Positions 35,726-44,303 of a stretch of 64,000 nucleotides of DNA are shown here, piece after piece. Location of the stretch: the NCBI GenBank assembly GCA_003506435.1, contig DOAQ01000049.1:186001-250000 (forward strand). Direction: 5' to 3'. Below the pieces are notes generated by a model that did no database searches, had not been told where the DNA came from, and was given only the letters and a program-made list of their open reading frames with translations. Position 1 is the stretch's first letter; each line of letters opens with the position of its first letter. Source of the DNA: Prolixibacteraceae bacterium (GTDB taxonomy: Bacteria; Bacteroidota; Bacteroidia; Bacteroidales; Prolixibacteraceae). Made by a program: the position numbers and the translations under genes.

Positions 35726-36952
35726 ATGAAAGAGAATAACCGTTACAAGTGGGAAGTGCTGGCTTTGTTGTGGATCGCTTTTTTCCTGAACCAGGCTGAC
35801 CGGCAGGTTTTTAATGTGGTTTTGCCATTAATTAAAGCTGACTTGCATTTATCCGATCTTCAGATTGGTTCCATTGCGACGGCTTTTAATCTGGTGTATG
35901 CGCTTCTTGTTCCGCTGGCCGGATATGTTGGCGATATTTTCAGCAAAAAGTGGATTGTGGCATTAAGTATTTTGTTCTGGAGTATTGCAACCATGTTCAC
36001 TGGCCTAAGTAATGGTGTACTTATGCTGGTTATGATGCGAAGCATTGCAACCGGCGGCGGCGAAGCATTTTTTGGTCCGGCAAACTATTCATTGCTGGCA
36101 CAGTATCACAAAGGAACAAGGGCATTTGCCATGTCAATACACCAAACTTCATATTATATCGGGATTATTCTGAGCGGGTATGTTGCCGGTTATATTGGCG
36201 AACGTTATGGATGGCGAAACGCATTTTATGTCTTCGGTGCAGTCGGGGTAATTCATGGAATTGTGCTGATTTTTAGATTGAAAGATAAAAAGGACGATAC
36301 GGAAGTTAAGAAGGAAGAGAAAGTTCGTTTGCTGGAAGGTTTTAAAATACTTTTCAGTACTCCGACAGCGCTGATGCTGACCATTGGGTTCAGCGGCCTC
36401 ATCTTCGTATTGACCGGTTACCTGACCTGGATGCCAACCTATCTCTACGAAAATTTCAACATGAGCCTTTCTTCGGCAGGCTTTCACTCCATGTTTTATA
36501 CCCACTTGTTTGCTTTCGTTGGGGTAATTCTGGCCGGGAAGTATTCTGATAAATTTGCTAAAAAGAATCCGTCTTCGAGAATGATGATGCAGGGTGTCGG
36601 CTTGCTGGTTGCTGCGCCGTTCATCGTTATGATGGGAAATTCAACTGTGCTGGTTACCATCTATATTGGTTTTGCCGGTTTCGGTTTTGCCCGTGCTTTC
36701 TTTGATGCGAATACCTATACTGTACTGTACGATGTTATTCCTGAAAAATACCATTCGTCCGCGTCCGGGATTATGATCATGTCCGGATTTCTGGTTGGTT
36801 CCATGTCGCCGATAGTGCTGGGGTATATGAAACCTTTGTTTGGCCTTTCATTCGGGATTTCGATGCTGGCCGTCGTGTGGGTGGTTTGTGGATTGCTTCT
36901 GATTTTTACTTCGAAGTTTTTATACAAAAGAGATTATGCCCGGGTGCATTAA
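35726..36952 (+). CDS. MFS family sugar or organic-acid transporter
   Basis: Inner-membrane major facilitator with about 12 hydrophobic segments and a central loop near residues 190-205 (KDKKDDTEVKKEEK). The N-terminal NQADRQVFNVVLPLIKADL and the loop-2/3 motif GYVGDIFSKKW are typical of the MFS phthalate/sugar-acid (ACS-like) branch. Start at ATG 35726 is set by the Shine-Dalgarno GGTGGAGG; the GTG at 35711 is rejected. About 408 residues. First gene of the operon under the palindromic operator, and its 3' end overlaps the next start by 17 bases. It likely imports the sugar processed by the enzymes that follow, with the exact substrate unknown. Confidence 0.88.
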   Translation: MKENNRYKWEVLALLWIAFFLNQADRQVFNVVLPLIKADLHLSDLQIGSIATAFNLVYALLVPLAGYVGDIFSKKWIVALSILFWSIATMFTGLSNGVLMLVMMRSIATGGGEAFFGPANYSLLAQYHKGTRAFAMSIHQTSYYIGIILSGYVAGYIGERYGWRNAFYVFGAVGVIHGIVLIFRLKDKKDDTEVKKEEKVRLLEGFKILFSTPTALMLTIGFSGLIFVLTGYLTWMPTYLYENFNMSLSSAGFHSMFYTHLFAFVGVILAGKYSDKFAKKNPSSRMMMQGVGLLVAAPFIVMMGNSTVLVTIYIGFAGFGFARAFFDANTYTVLYDVIPEKYHSSASGIMIMSGFLVGSMSPIVLGYMKPLFGLSFGISMLAVVWVVCGLLLIFTSKFLYKRDYARVH

Positions 36953-38213
36953 TTATAAGGAATGGGATGTTTACCTGCTTGAAAACAAGTGGATAAAGCT
37001 TCGTATTGCCCCCCAATTGGGCGGAAGGATTATCCAGTTGGAAATGAATGGGTATGAATTCTTTTTTGTCAATCCGTTGCTGGCAGGCAAGGAACCCGGT
37101 TCTACCCGTTTGGGTGAAAATGGTGCCTGGCTGAATTTCGGCGGTGAAAAAATATGGCCAGCCCCGCAAGGCTGGGACTCACCTGATCAATGGCCCGGCC
37201 CGCCCGATCCGGTGCTCGACAGCGGAGAATATGATATTGAATTCAGAAATGAAAAAGAAAACGCGCTGAGACTTACCAGTCCATTCGATCAATATACTGG
37301 TTTGCAGATACAAAAGGATATATTTCTTTCTGAAAACCGTTCGGAAGTGAAAGTGCTTGCAACATTTAAAAATGCAGGCGACATTTTGAGAAGCTGGTCA
37401 GTCTGGCCTGTTTTGCAAATGAATACTTCAGGTGAAAATGCTGTACAATATCAGATTGTTTGCCCGGTTAATCCCAAAAGCAGGTTCAGTAACGGTTACA
37501 AAGTTATGCACGGATTGGTGAATAACCCACAATACAAAACTGACGACTCCGGAAATTTTATTGCCGATTACCAATATCTCGTTGGAAAGGTGGGACTTGA
37601 TTCGGTTTCCGGTTGGGCTGCTTATGTGGATAAAGAATCGGGAAAAGTATTTGTGACCATGTTTCAGCCACAGGAGGGTGAAACATATCCGGATGATACT
37701 TCGGTGCAGATATGGACATCGGGTCGGGGAATGGTTTATTCAAGAAATACCATTCGTCAACACAACGATGACAAAATTCTGAACCCGCCTTACATGGAGA
37801 TGGAATTGCTTTCTCCATTACAGGAAATACAACCGGGCAAAGAAATTCAGTTCGAATACCGGATGCTGGCATCTACCATACCTGCAAACGAGACCATAAA
37901 AAGCGCAACCGAATTCGGAGTGATTGCAGATTCATTGAACCTAAAACAAGAGAACGATAGCGTCTCCGTATATGCAAAATATGGAGTTTTTTCTGAAGGA
38001 ATTTTTAAAATTCAATTGAAAGTGATTTCCAATGAAGAACCTCCGGTTTGTTTGTCCGAAATGAAAGTCAGCCCATTGAACGGAATTGATTTGGCGTTTT
38101 TTATCGACAAAAAATTCTTATCAGATGGTGAAGTCATCACTGCGGATCTTTTTGACCGTGACGACCATTTTGTTGGAGAAATAGATCGGGTAAATCTGTC
38201 ATGCTTAACCTGA
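36936..38213 (+). CDS. DUF4380-like protein, mutarotase-type fold
   Basis: Protein of about 425 residues beginning with LRIAPQLGGRIIQLEMNGYEFF and NFGGEKIWPAPQGW, the pattern of DUF4380 and galactose-mutarotase-like beta-sandwiches. No signal peptide is seen from the ATG at 36936, so it is probably cytoplasmic; the 17-base overlap with the transporter gene supports that start and coupled translation. The C-terminal 120 residues form a second beta-rich part. Mutarotation or sugar binding linked to the transporter is a reasonable guess from fold and context, but no enzyme activity is established for the family as far as I know. Confidence 0.65.
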   Translation: MPGCINYKEWDVYLLENKWIKLRIAPQLGGRIIQLEMNGYEFFFVNPLLAGKEPGSTRLGENGAWLNFGGEKIWPAPQGWDSPDQWPGPPDPVLDSGEYDIEFRNEKENALRLTSPFDQYTGLQIQKDIFLSENRSEVKVLATFKNAGDILRSWSVWPVLQMNTSGENAVQYQIVCPVNPKSRFSNGYKVMHGLVNNPQYKTDDSGNFIADYQYLVGKVGLDSVSGWAAYVDKESGKVFVTMFQPQEGETYPDDTSVQIWTSGRGMVYSRNTIRQHNDDKILNPPYMEMELLSPLQEIQPGKEIQFEYRMLASTIPANETIKSATEFGVIADSLNLKQENDSVSVYAKYGVFSEGIFKIQLKVISNEEPPVCLSEMKVSPLNGIDLAFFIDKKFLSDGEVITADLFDRDDHFVGEIDRVNLSCLT

Positions 38214-38239
38214 GTAAAATAATAGGGCGAAGACGGAAA

Positions 38240-38302
38240 GACCCTGAAAGGGTCAAACATCAATAGCCCGGGGTTAGCGACCGAAGGAAGCGTCACCCCG
38301 GG
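38240..38302. repeat. REP-like palindromic repeat within the catabolic operon
   Basis: Two perfect hairpins side by side: GACCCT (38240-38245) with AGGGTC (38249-38254), and CCCGGGGT (38267-38274) with ACCCCGGG (38295-38302). The G+C-rich sequence differs sharply from its surroundings. It lies in the 213-base gap between the DUF4380 and isomerase genes and may stabilise or terminate the upstream message. Confidence 0.65.
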
Positions 38303-38426
38303 GAAGGTGAAAAAAATACGAAATCGTCCGTAGGTAAAACCGGATCAGGGATCAGTTTTTCTTTCGGACGAAATAGAGAAGAAGTTCTGAAAAGAGTTGA
38401 GAAAAAAAGTATAAAAGAATATAGCT

Positions 38427-39869
38427 ATGAATAGTAAAAAATTTGAAAAAGCCAAAGCAGGATTACTGCTGATCGCTTCGCCCCGGTTCAAAAATCTGGG
38501 GGAAGGTTTGTCCCGTGGCACGTATCACGAACGAAAGCTGAAAGAAGTGGAAGGGATCGTTGGATCGCTTCAGGATTCATTGGACCTGGTCAATCCGGGA
38601 ATTGTATACGATAGGGAAGAGATGGAACAAGCCATGAGACTTTTCTATGATGAAAAGGTTGATTTTATTGTAGCCAATTTTCTTTCCTGGTCCGAAGATT
38701 TTGCATGGATCCGCTTTCTGCGCGACATGCCTGAAATACCTATTCTGTTTGTGAACATCACTAAAGACAAAGTGTCATTCGAGGATACGCTTGATGAAGA
38801 CGACTTCATCGACTACCTGTGTGCAGGAACATTGGTGGGTTCGCTCGAAGGCTCCGGTTCCGTTCCCCGGACCGAACGTAAAAACCTGAAAATAGTGATG
38901 GGCAGCAAGGCCGAAATCCACGACGAAATTCTTTCTTTCGCCAAAGTGGCCTGGGTGCGCAGCATCCTTCGCAACTCCACGCTTGGCCTTTTGGCCAACT
39001 ACAACGAGGCCATGTGGTCCACCTATATTGATCCGTACAACCTTTTCACACGTATTGGACCCGAACTTCGTTTCATCACCTACACGGCATTGAATGATGA
39101 AATCAACAAGGTCACTGATGCTGAGGTGAAGGCTTACAAAGCCGAACTGGAATCGAAATATCCGGTGATGGATGATGTGGACGATGAAAAGTTTTATGCG
39201 GCTGTCCGTGGTTCGCTGGGGCTCGCCAAACTGACCGAACGGCTGGGTATTGATATCATGGTATTCAACGACATTGATGTAGCCATGTTTGAACTGATTG
39301 GCCACCGTCCCAGTTTCTATCCGGAAACTTACGAACGCATCAGATCGGTGCTGGTACCTGAAGCAGATATGGGCGCGGGCGTAATCACCTACATCATGAA
39401 GCTGATCAGCGGCAAACGAGTCAATTTCATCGAACCGTTCCACATTGAGGCCGAAAAAGGTACTTTCGCGGCAGGCCATGCCGGGCCTAATGATCATACC
39501 GATCCTGATTTTCAGAAGAATGTGATTATATCGAGAGATGTTCGTTTTGCGAAAACCCGCTACAAATATGCAGGCGCTCCGTTTGCCTGGTACCGTATTT
39601 CTGCCGGACGTAAAACGATGGCCCAACTGGTAGAAGACCACGGGAAATACAAGCTGGTATGCACTCTGGTTGACTCACTGGAAGGGAAGCACCTGTTTGC
39701 CACCTACTCGCATAGCATTTTCCGTCCGCTCGTTCCGGTGAAAGAACTGTTTGAACAGATATTGAAAATTGGAACAACCCAACACTTTGCCATTGTGGAT
39801 GGAGACTACCGCAAAGAACTTTCCACTTTCTCAGAAATGATGGGATTTGAATATTACGAGATAGCATAA
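38427..39869 (+). CDS. L-fucose/L-arabinose isomerase-fold protein
   Basis: Cytoplasmic aldose-ketose isomerase candidate of the FucI/AraA fold. The N-terminal Rossmann-like part has VDFIVANFLSWSEDFAW and a middle part has VPEADMGAGVITYIMKLISG; EPFHIEAEKGTFAAGHAGPND provides glutamate and histidine residues suited to metal binding. At 480 residues it is close to the family length. It is followed 47 bases later by a phosphomannose-isomerase-like gene and a ROK kinase. The natural sugar is unknown: L-fucose, L-arabinose, D-arabinose or L-galactose are all possible, and the family contains many members without tested activity. Confidence 0.75.
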   Translation: MNSKKFEKAKAGLLLIASPRFKNLGEGLSRGTYHERKLKEVEGIVGSLQDSLDLVNPGIVYDREEMEQAMRLFYDEKVDFIVANFLSWSEDFAWIRFLRDMPEIPILFVNITKDKVSFEDTLDEDDFIDYLCAGTLVGSLEGSGSVPRTERKNLKIVMGSKAEIHDEILSFAKVAWVRSILRNSTLGLLANYNEAMWSTYIDPYNLFTRIGPELRFITYTALNDEINKVTDAEVKAYKAELESKYPVMDDVDDEKFYAAVRGSLGLAKLTERLGIDIMVFNDIDVAMFELIGHRPSFYPETYERIRSVLVPEADMGAGVITYIMKLISGKRVNFIEPFHIEAEKGTFAAGHAGPNDHTDPDFQKNVIISRDVRFAKTRYKYAGAPFAWYRISAGRKTMAQLVEDHGKYKLVCTLVDSLEGKHLFATYSHSIFRPLVPVKELFEQILKIGTTQHFAIVDGDYRKELSTFSEMMGFEYYEIA

Positions 39870-39916
39870 ATAAGGGAAAATAAGATTATTACTAAAATTA
39901 AAAGGAGAAAATTGAG

Positions 39917-41779
39917 ATGAGTTTCATGTTTAACCCACACCCCTACGACGACCCAACGGCGGTCAACCGGCCAAAACTTTCGGCTGAAGTAATTAATTCC
40001 ATTATTTCCGGCACGAAAGAAACAGCAGCCCACCTGACCAATGCCATCGTCAAAAAATTAGAATCAGGCAATGTGGTAATCGCATTGGATGGATATACCG
40101 GCGCCCGGTTCGACCAAACCATCAACCTGATTTCACAAAATCTAAAACTGAAATCGATAGAAATAAAAACTTTCGATTTTAAAAACGTATTGAAACCAGC
40201 CGCTGAATTGGATGGACTTTTTGCTGAAAACCTGAAGGAAGACAAAGAAAAAGACCCGGTTTTGCTCTATGGAAAATTATTCAAAGGCAGCTACGAAGAT
40301 TTATTCGACACCGAAAAACTGGCACAGTTTGAAGCCAAAATCAAGGAATTCAAAAAAGAAGGTGGCCAAAAGGTTTTTATTGTTTCCGGACTGGGTTGTA
40401 CGATAAAAATGTTCCGCCCCTACTACGATTTGGTCAGCTATTTCGACGTAACTCCGAAGGAAGTGATCCTGAGGGCACGAAAAGGCATGTTTGCCAATCT
40501 GGGCGATTGCACGGCAAAACCCATCAAAGCCCTTCTGAGAAGATGTTATTACATTGATTTTGAACTGGCCGGACACCTGCGCTGGGACTTAATTAAGGAC
40601 AACGCCATCGATTACTACATTGCCAGCAACGATCTGAATAAATTGCAATTACTTCCCAAAGAATCGTTCAGCGCCATCACTTCGGCCCTGGTGAAATGCC
40701 CGATGCGTTGCAAACCGGTTTATATTGAAGGAGTTTGGGGAGGCCATTACATCACCAAATTAAGAAACCTTCCGGATGACATGATTAATGCCGCCTGGGT
40801 ATTCGACCTCATTCCGCTGGAAGTCAGTATTGTGGTCGAAGCCGGCAAACAACTGCTCGAATTCCCGTTCTTTACTTTTGTACAGAAAGAAGGCGAAGCA
40901 TTGATGGGAGCCGATTGTGTGAAAAAATTCGGCGGTTATTTCCCTATCCGTTTCAACTACGACGATTCGTACCATAGTAGCGGTAACATGTCCATCCAGG
41001 TGCATTCGGGACACAACTATAACGTTGAAAACTACGGAGAGCATGGGCGGCAGGATGAAAGTTATTACATCGTTGCTACCGGCCACGGGGCAAAAACTTT
41101 TGTAGGTTTTAATGAAGGGATCGACCCAAAAGAGTTTATCGCTGAGACTAAAAAATCGGAAAAAGAATTCACACCGGTCGATTATCAGAAATATGTCAGC
41201 CATATTAATTCGGTTCCCGGAACCCAGGTGATGTTGCCTGCCGGTACGATCCACTCATCGGGCCGCAATCAGGTAATCCTGGAAATCGGAAGCCTTTCTA
41301 TTGGATCGTATACCTACAAAATGTACGACTACTTGCGCGCCGACCTCGACGGAATACCCCGCCCGATCCACACCTACCATGGAGAAAAAGTGTTGCGTAC
41401 CGAACGCACTACTTCGTGGGTAAAAGAAAACCTGGTTCAGGAACCTCGCATGGTTGAAAGCGGAAACGGTTGGGCCGAATACATTGTCGGAGAACACGAC
41501 TTATTATATTTTAGCTTGCGCCGCCTCGAATTTGAAAAACAGATTGAAGGCAATACCAACGGAATATTCCACGTGCTGACCTTGGTTGATGGCGAAAAAG
41601 TACAGGTACAATCGTTGGACAACCCGGAATTGAGCTATACTCAAAACTACCTCGACGTGTTGGTCGTTCCGGCCAATATGGGGCGTTATGTGGTGAAAAA
41701 CCTGGGGAACCAGCCGGTGTGTATGCACAAAACAATGTTAAAAGATGGCTTTGTCAATGACAGCGTATCTGATAATTGA
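39917..41779 (+). CDS. Class I phosphomannose-isomerase-like protein with degenerate nucleotide-kinase N-domain
   Basis: Two-part cytoplasmic protein of 620 residues, far longer than plain class I phosphomannose isomerases. Residues about 50-260 resemble a uridine-kinase-type fold in which the P-loop is degenerate: VVIALDGYTGARFDQ in place of a GxxGxGK[ST] sequence. From about 270 (EGVWGGHYITK) it is an isomerase-like cupin with metal ligands in QVHSGHN (Gln361, His363), DESYYIV (Glu381) and PAGTIHSSG (His446), plus YTYKMYDYLR. All four ligands are present, so the isomerase half may be active. The N-domain is probably regulatory or binds sugar phosphate. The ROK gene start lies inside its 3' end (20-base overlap). 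Confidence 0.8.
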   Translation: MSFMFNPHPYDDPTAVNRPKLSAEVINSIISGTKETAAHLTNAIVKKLESGNVVIALDGYTGARFDQTINLISQNLKLKSIEIKTFDFKNVLKPAAELDGLFAENLKEDKEKDPVLLYGKLFKGSYEDLFDTEKLAQFEAKIKEFKKEGGQKVFIVSGLGCTIKMFRPYYDLVSYFDVTPKEVILRARKGMFANLGDCTAKPIKALLRRCYYIDFELAGHLRWDLIKDNAIDYYIASNDLNKLQLLPKESFSAITSALVKCPMRCKPVYIEGVWGGHYITKLRNLPDDMINAAWVFDLIPLEVSIVVEAGKQLLEFPFFTFVQKEGEALMGADCVKKFGGYFPIRFNYDDSYHSSGNMSIQVHSGHNYNVENYGEHGRQDESYYIVATGHGAKTFVGFNEGIDPKEFIAETKKSEKEFTPVDYQKYVSHINSVPGTQVMLPAGTIHSSGRNQVILEIGSLSIGSYTYKMYDYLRADLDGIPRPIHTYHGEKVLRTERTTSWVKENLVQEPRMVESGNGWAEYIVGEHDLLYFSLRRLEFEKQIEGNTNGIFHVLTLVDGEKVQVQSLDNPELSYTQNYLDVLVVPANMGRYVVKNLGNQPVCMHKTMLKDGFVNDSVSDN

Positions 41780-42653
41780 TGCAGGGGGGACTTTTCTGAA
41801 ATCGGCCGTACTGAATTCTCAAGGAGAAGTTTTTCAGGGTTCGGCCCTTTCAGTAGAGTCTTTTTCAGATGGATCAAAGGAAGAAATTCTTCAGGCTTTC
41901 GGAGAGATTATCTCCAAAGGCCTGAAGTATATAGAAGAGAGAAGGATGGGGTTAAAAGGTGTCGGGATTGCTTTTCCCGGCCCTTTTCATATCGAAAAAG
42001 CGACCCCGTTGATGAAACACAAGTTTCAGGCTATTTACGGACTCGATCTGCGGGAGTGCTTTTATCAAATCACAGAAATCCCCCGTAGCGTTCCAATCAG
42101 GTTTATTCATGATGCAAATGCAGTTCTGTCCGGGGAAATCTGGAAAGGCAATGCACAGGGGTTTGGCAATGCTGCCGTGGTGACCCTTGGAACCGGTCTG
42201 GGTTTTGCAATTTCGGAAAACGGGAGAGTCCTTTGCAATGAAATCGGTGGTCCATTTCTGTCGATCTTCAAACTTCCTTACAAAGATGGAATTCTGGAAG
42301 ATTATACCGCAAAACGTGGATTTGTCAGGATTTACAGTGAATTAAGCGGTAAAACAAACGATGATGAAATAAGCGTCTCCGACATTGGAGGATGGGCTGA
42401 CAAAGGCGATGCTGCCAGTATTGAAACGTTTAAAAAGGTTGGCAAAATTTTGGCTGAATCGCTGCATGATATCTTGATCGAAAAAAAGATCGAATGCCTG
42501 CTTTTTTGCGGTCAGATTTCCCGCTCGTTCCATCACATAGAGCCATCGTTAAAAGATGGTTTGAAAGATATTGAATGCCTGCAAAAAATTTCCGTAGTAA
42601 AAAGTATCGATCATGCGGCTCTGCTGGGGACGCTTCGGAATATTGAATTTTAA
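41760..42653 (+). CDS. ROK-family sugar kinase
   Basis: Predicted hexokinase-type enzyme. Phosphate motif LIIDAGGTFLK at the N-terminus, GVGIAFPGPF, the catalytic aspartate in FIHDANAVLSGE, and the adenosine region VVTLGTGLGFAI. The cysteine-rich zinc motif usual in bacterial ROK kinases and repressors is absent, and no helix-turn-helix is present, so this is a kinase not a repressor. ATG 41760 (MTAYLIID) is chosen over 41745; it overlaps the isomerase-like gene by 20 bases. About 297 residues. It likely phosphorylates the ketose or aldose made by the neighbouring isomerases. Confidence 0.85.
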   Translation, partial: TAYLIIDAGGTFLKSAVLNSQGEVFQGSALSVESFSDGSKEEILQAFGEIISKGLKYIEERRMGLKGVGIAFPGPFHIEKATPLMKHKFQAIYGLDLRECFYQITEIPRSVPIRFIHDANAVLSGEIWKGNAQGFGNAAVVTLGTGLGFAISENGRVLCNEIGGPFLSIFKLPYKDGILEDYTAKRGFVRIYSELSGKTNDDEISVSDIGGWADKGDAASIETFKKVGKILAESLHDILIEKKIECLLFCGQISRSFHHIEPSLKDGLKDIECLQKISVVKSIDHAALLGTLRNIEF

Positions 42654-42673
42654 TAACCAAGACAAATCAAATC

Positions 42674-44104
42674 ATGAAGAAAACAGGATTACTCTTTTTT
42701 ATTGTCATCACAATAAACGTCGTTGTATTTGGTCAGTATAAAAACATAAACTGGGATTTGTTCCGGTATTCAGGTCCGGGTTTAAAACAAATCGGGTGGC
42801 TGGCTACGAAGCATTCAAAAGAAATAAAATCTTCGCCTTGGTCGGTAGGCTGTGAAACCCTCGACCGCGACTATGCCAAATTCAGTGTATATAAAAATTA
42901 CGTGGGAGAACTGGGCGTGAAACATGCCCGTTTGCAAAGTGGCTGGGCAAAATGCGAAAAAGAAAAAGGTAAATACAATTTTGAATGGCTCGATAGTTGC
43001 GTGTATGGCCTGGCCGAGCAAACTGTGAAACCTTGGATTTGCCTTTGTTATGGCAATCCGTTGTATGGTTCAGGAATTAAGCTCAACGCCAAAATTTTTA
43101 CTGATGAAAAAGCCATGAATGCCTGGCTGAAATATGTTAGCGCCACGGTTTCTCGGTACAAAGAGGTGGTGAATGAATGGGAAATATGGAACGAACCAAA
43201 CGGGGCCAACGGGAGCAAAGAATACGCTGACCTACTAATAAAAACTGCTGAAACGATCAAAAAAATTCAGCCCGATGCTATTATTATGGGCTTTTCACTG
43301 GTCGGGACTTCTGTTTCGTATGCGCAGGAAGTTTTTGAAATTCTGAAAACCAATAACAAACTTGATCTGGTCGACCGCCTGACCTATCACCCATATACCA
43401 ACAATCCCGACGACAGTTATGCTGAAGTTGAAAAACTGGAAGCACTGAAAAATTTGTACAATCCGAAAATTGAACTGTATCAGGGAGAAAATGGCTGCCC
43501 GTCGATTTTGGAATGGGGGCATGCGCTGAACTACCATCCGTGGACGGAAATCAGCCAGGCCAAATGGTACATGCGCCGGATGGCAGGCGACCGGATGCAC
43601 AACATACGCACCAATGTATTCACCATTATCGACCTTAAATATTTCAACATGCTGCAATCGTTCGGACTAATCCGTTCCAACCTGTTGCATCAAATTATTT
43701 ACAAACGCCCTTCTTATTACGGCGTTCAGCACATGGTCAATGTTTTCGATGGTTCGGTACAGCCCAAAGGCGCCCTGAACTTCAAAACAAAAAGTCCCCG
43801 GGAAATGACGGTTGCCGGATTTGAAAAAGAAGGTTCACAAATCGTGTTGCTTTGGCACAAAGACCGGGTTCCAGGTGATGAATTCAAATGGGATTTGACC
43901 AACATTACTATCGAAAATGTTAGTTTCATCGACCCTGTTTATGTGGAAATGATTTCAGGAAAAGTTTATGAAATCGGGAAAACTGACTGGGAAAACAAAG
44001 GAACAGATTTAATGTTGAGAAACCTGCCGGTATGGGACAGTGTGATGATGATTGCTGAAAGGGCGCAAATAAACCTAAAAACAGACACTGACAGTACAAA
44101 ATAA
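42674..44104 (+). CDS. Secreted clan GH-A glycoside hydrolase, paralogue 3
   Basis: Exported protein (signal peptide to about residue 20, VVVFGQYKN) with the same blocks as 20844-22265: WSVGCETLDRDYAKF, RLQSGWAKCEKEKGKYNF, LCYGNPLYGSG, acid/base Glu174 in WEIWNEPN and the nucleophile at about 272 in YQGENGCPS. By eye the two share more than three quarters of residues, yet many synonymous bases differ, so the duplication is not recent or one copy came from a relative. It begins 20 bases after the ROK kinase and ends the catabolic operon, which suggests co-regulation with sugar uptake. CAZy family unassigned. Confidence 0.6.
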   Translation: MKKTGLLFFIVITINVVVFGQYKNINWDLFRYSGPGLKQIGWLATKHSKEIKSSPWSVGCETLDRDYAKFSVYKNYVGELGVKHARLQSGWAKCEKEKGKYNFEWLDSCVYGLAEQTVKPWICLCYGNPLYGSGIKLNAKIFTDEKAMNAWLKYVSATVSRYKEVVNEWEIWNEPNGANGSKEYADLLIKTAETIKKIQPDAIIMGFSLVGTSVSYAQEVFEILKTNNKLDLVDRLTYHPYTNNPDDSYAEVEKLEALKNLYNPKIELYQGENGCPSILEWGHALNYHPWTEISQAKWYMRRMAGDRMHNIRTNVFTIIDLKYFNMLQSFGLIRSNLLHQIIYKRPSYYGVQHMVNVFDGSVQPKGALNFKTKSPREMTVAGFEKEGSQIVLLWHKDRVPGDEFKWDLTNITIENVSFIDPVYVEMISGKVYEIGKTDWENKGTDLMLRNLPVWDSVMMIAERAQINLKTDTDSTK

Positions 44105-44125
44105 TGAACTATTTTTACCGCCTTA

Positions 44126-44289
44126 AATGAGGTCGTCCAAAAAACTTTGGATCGAGTCATCCCGTCCCGATGAAGATCGGGATTGTTTCGGGATCTCATC
44201 TTTCTTATAATAAGACCCTGATCCCGAGTAATCGGGACAGGGTGATGCGAATCGCGGATTGTTAGAACTTTTCGGACAACCTTAGTAAT
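44126..44289 (-). repeat. MITE-like palindromic repeat, copy A
   Basis: About 164 bases with imperfect terminal inverted repeats (AATGAGG-type ends) and two internal stems: TCCCGAT/ATCGGGA (44165-44182) and ACCCTG-A-TCCCGA / TCGGGA-C-AGGGT (44215-44243). Read on the minus strand, 44150-44200 matches 55222-55272 with a single mismatch over 51 bases. No coding capacity. Probably a non-autonomous element or REP-type repeat. Confidence 0.75.
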
Positions 44290-44303
44290 TGTAATTCAAA
44301 TTC

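Noticed and set aside
38775..39641. 288-residue open frame on the minus strand
   Set aside because: It lies wholly opposite the isomerase gene, has no recognisable domain, and is histidine- and phenylalanine-rich as expected for the antisense of a real gene.
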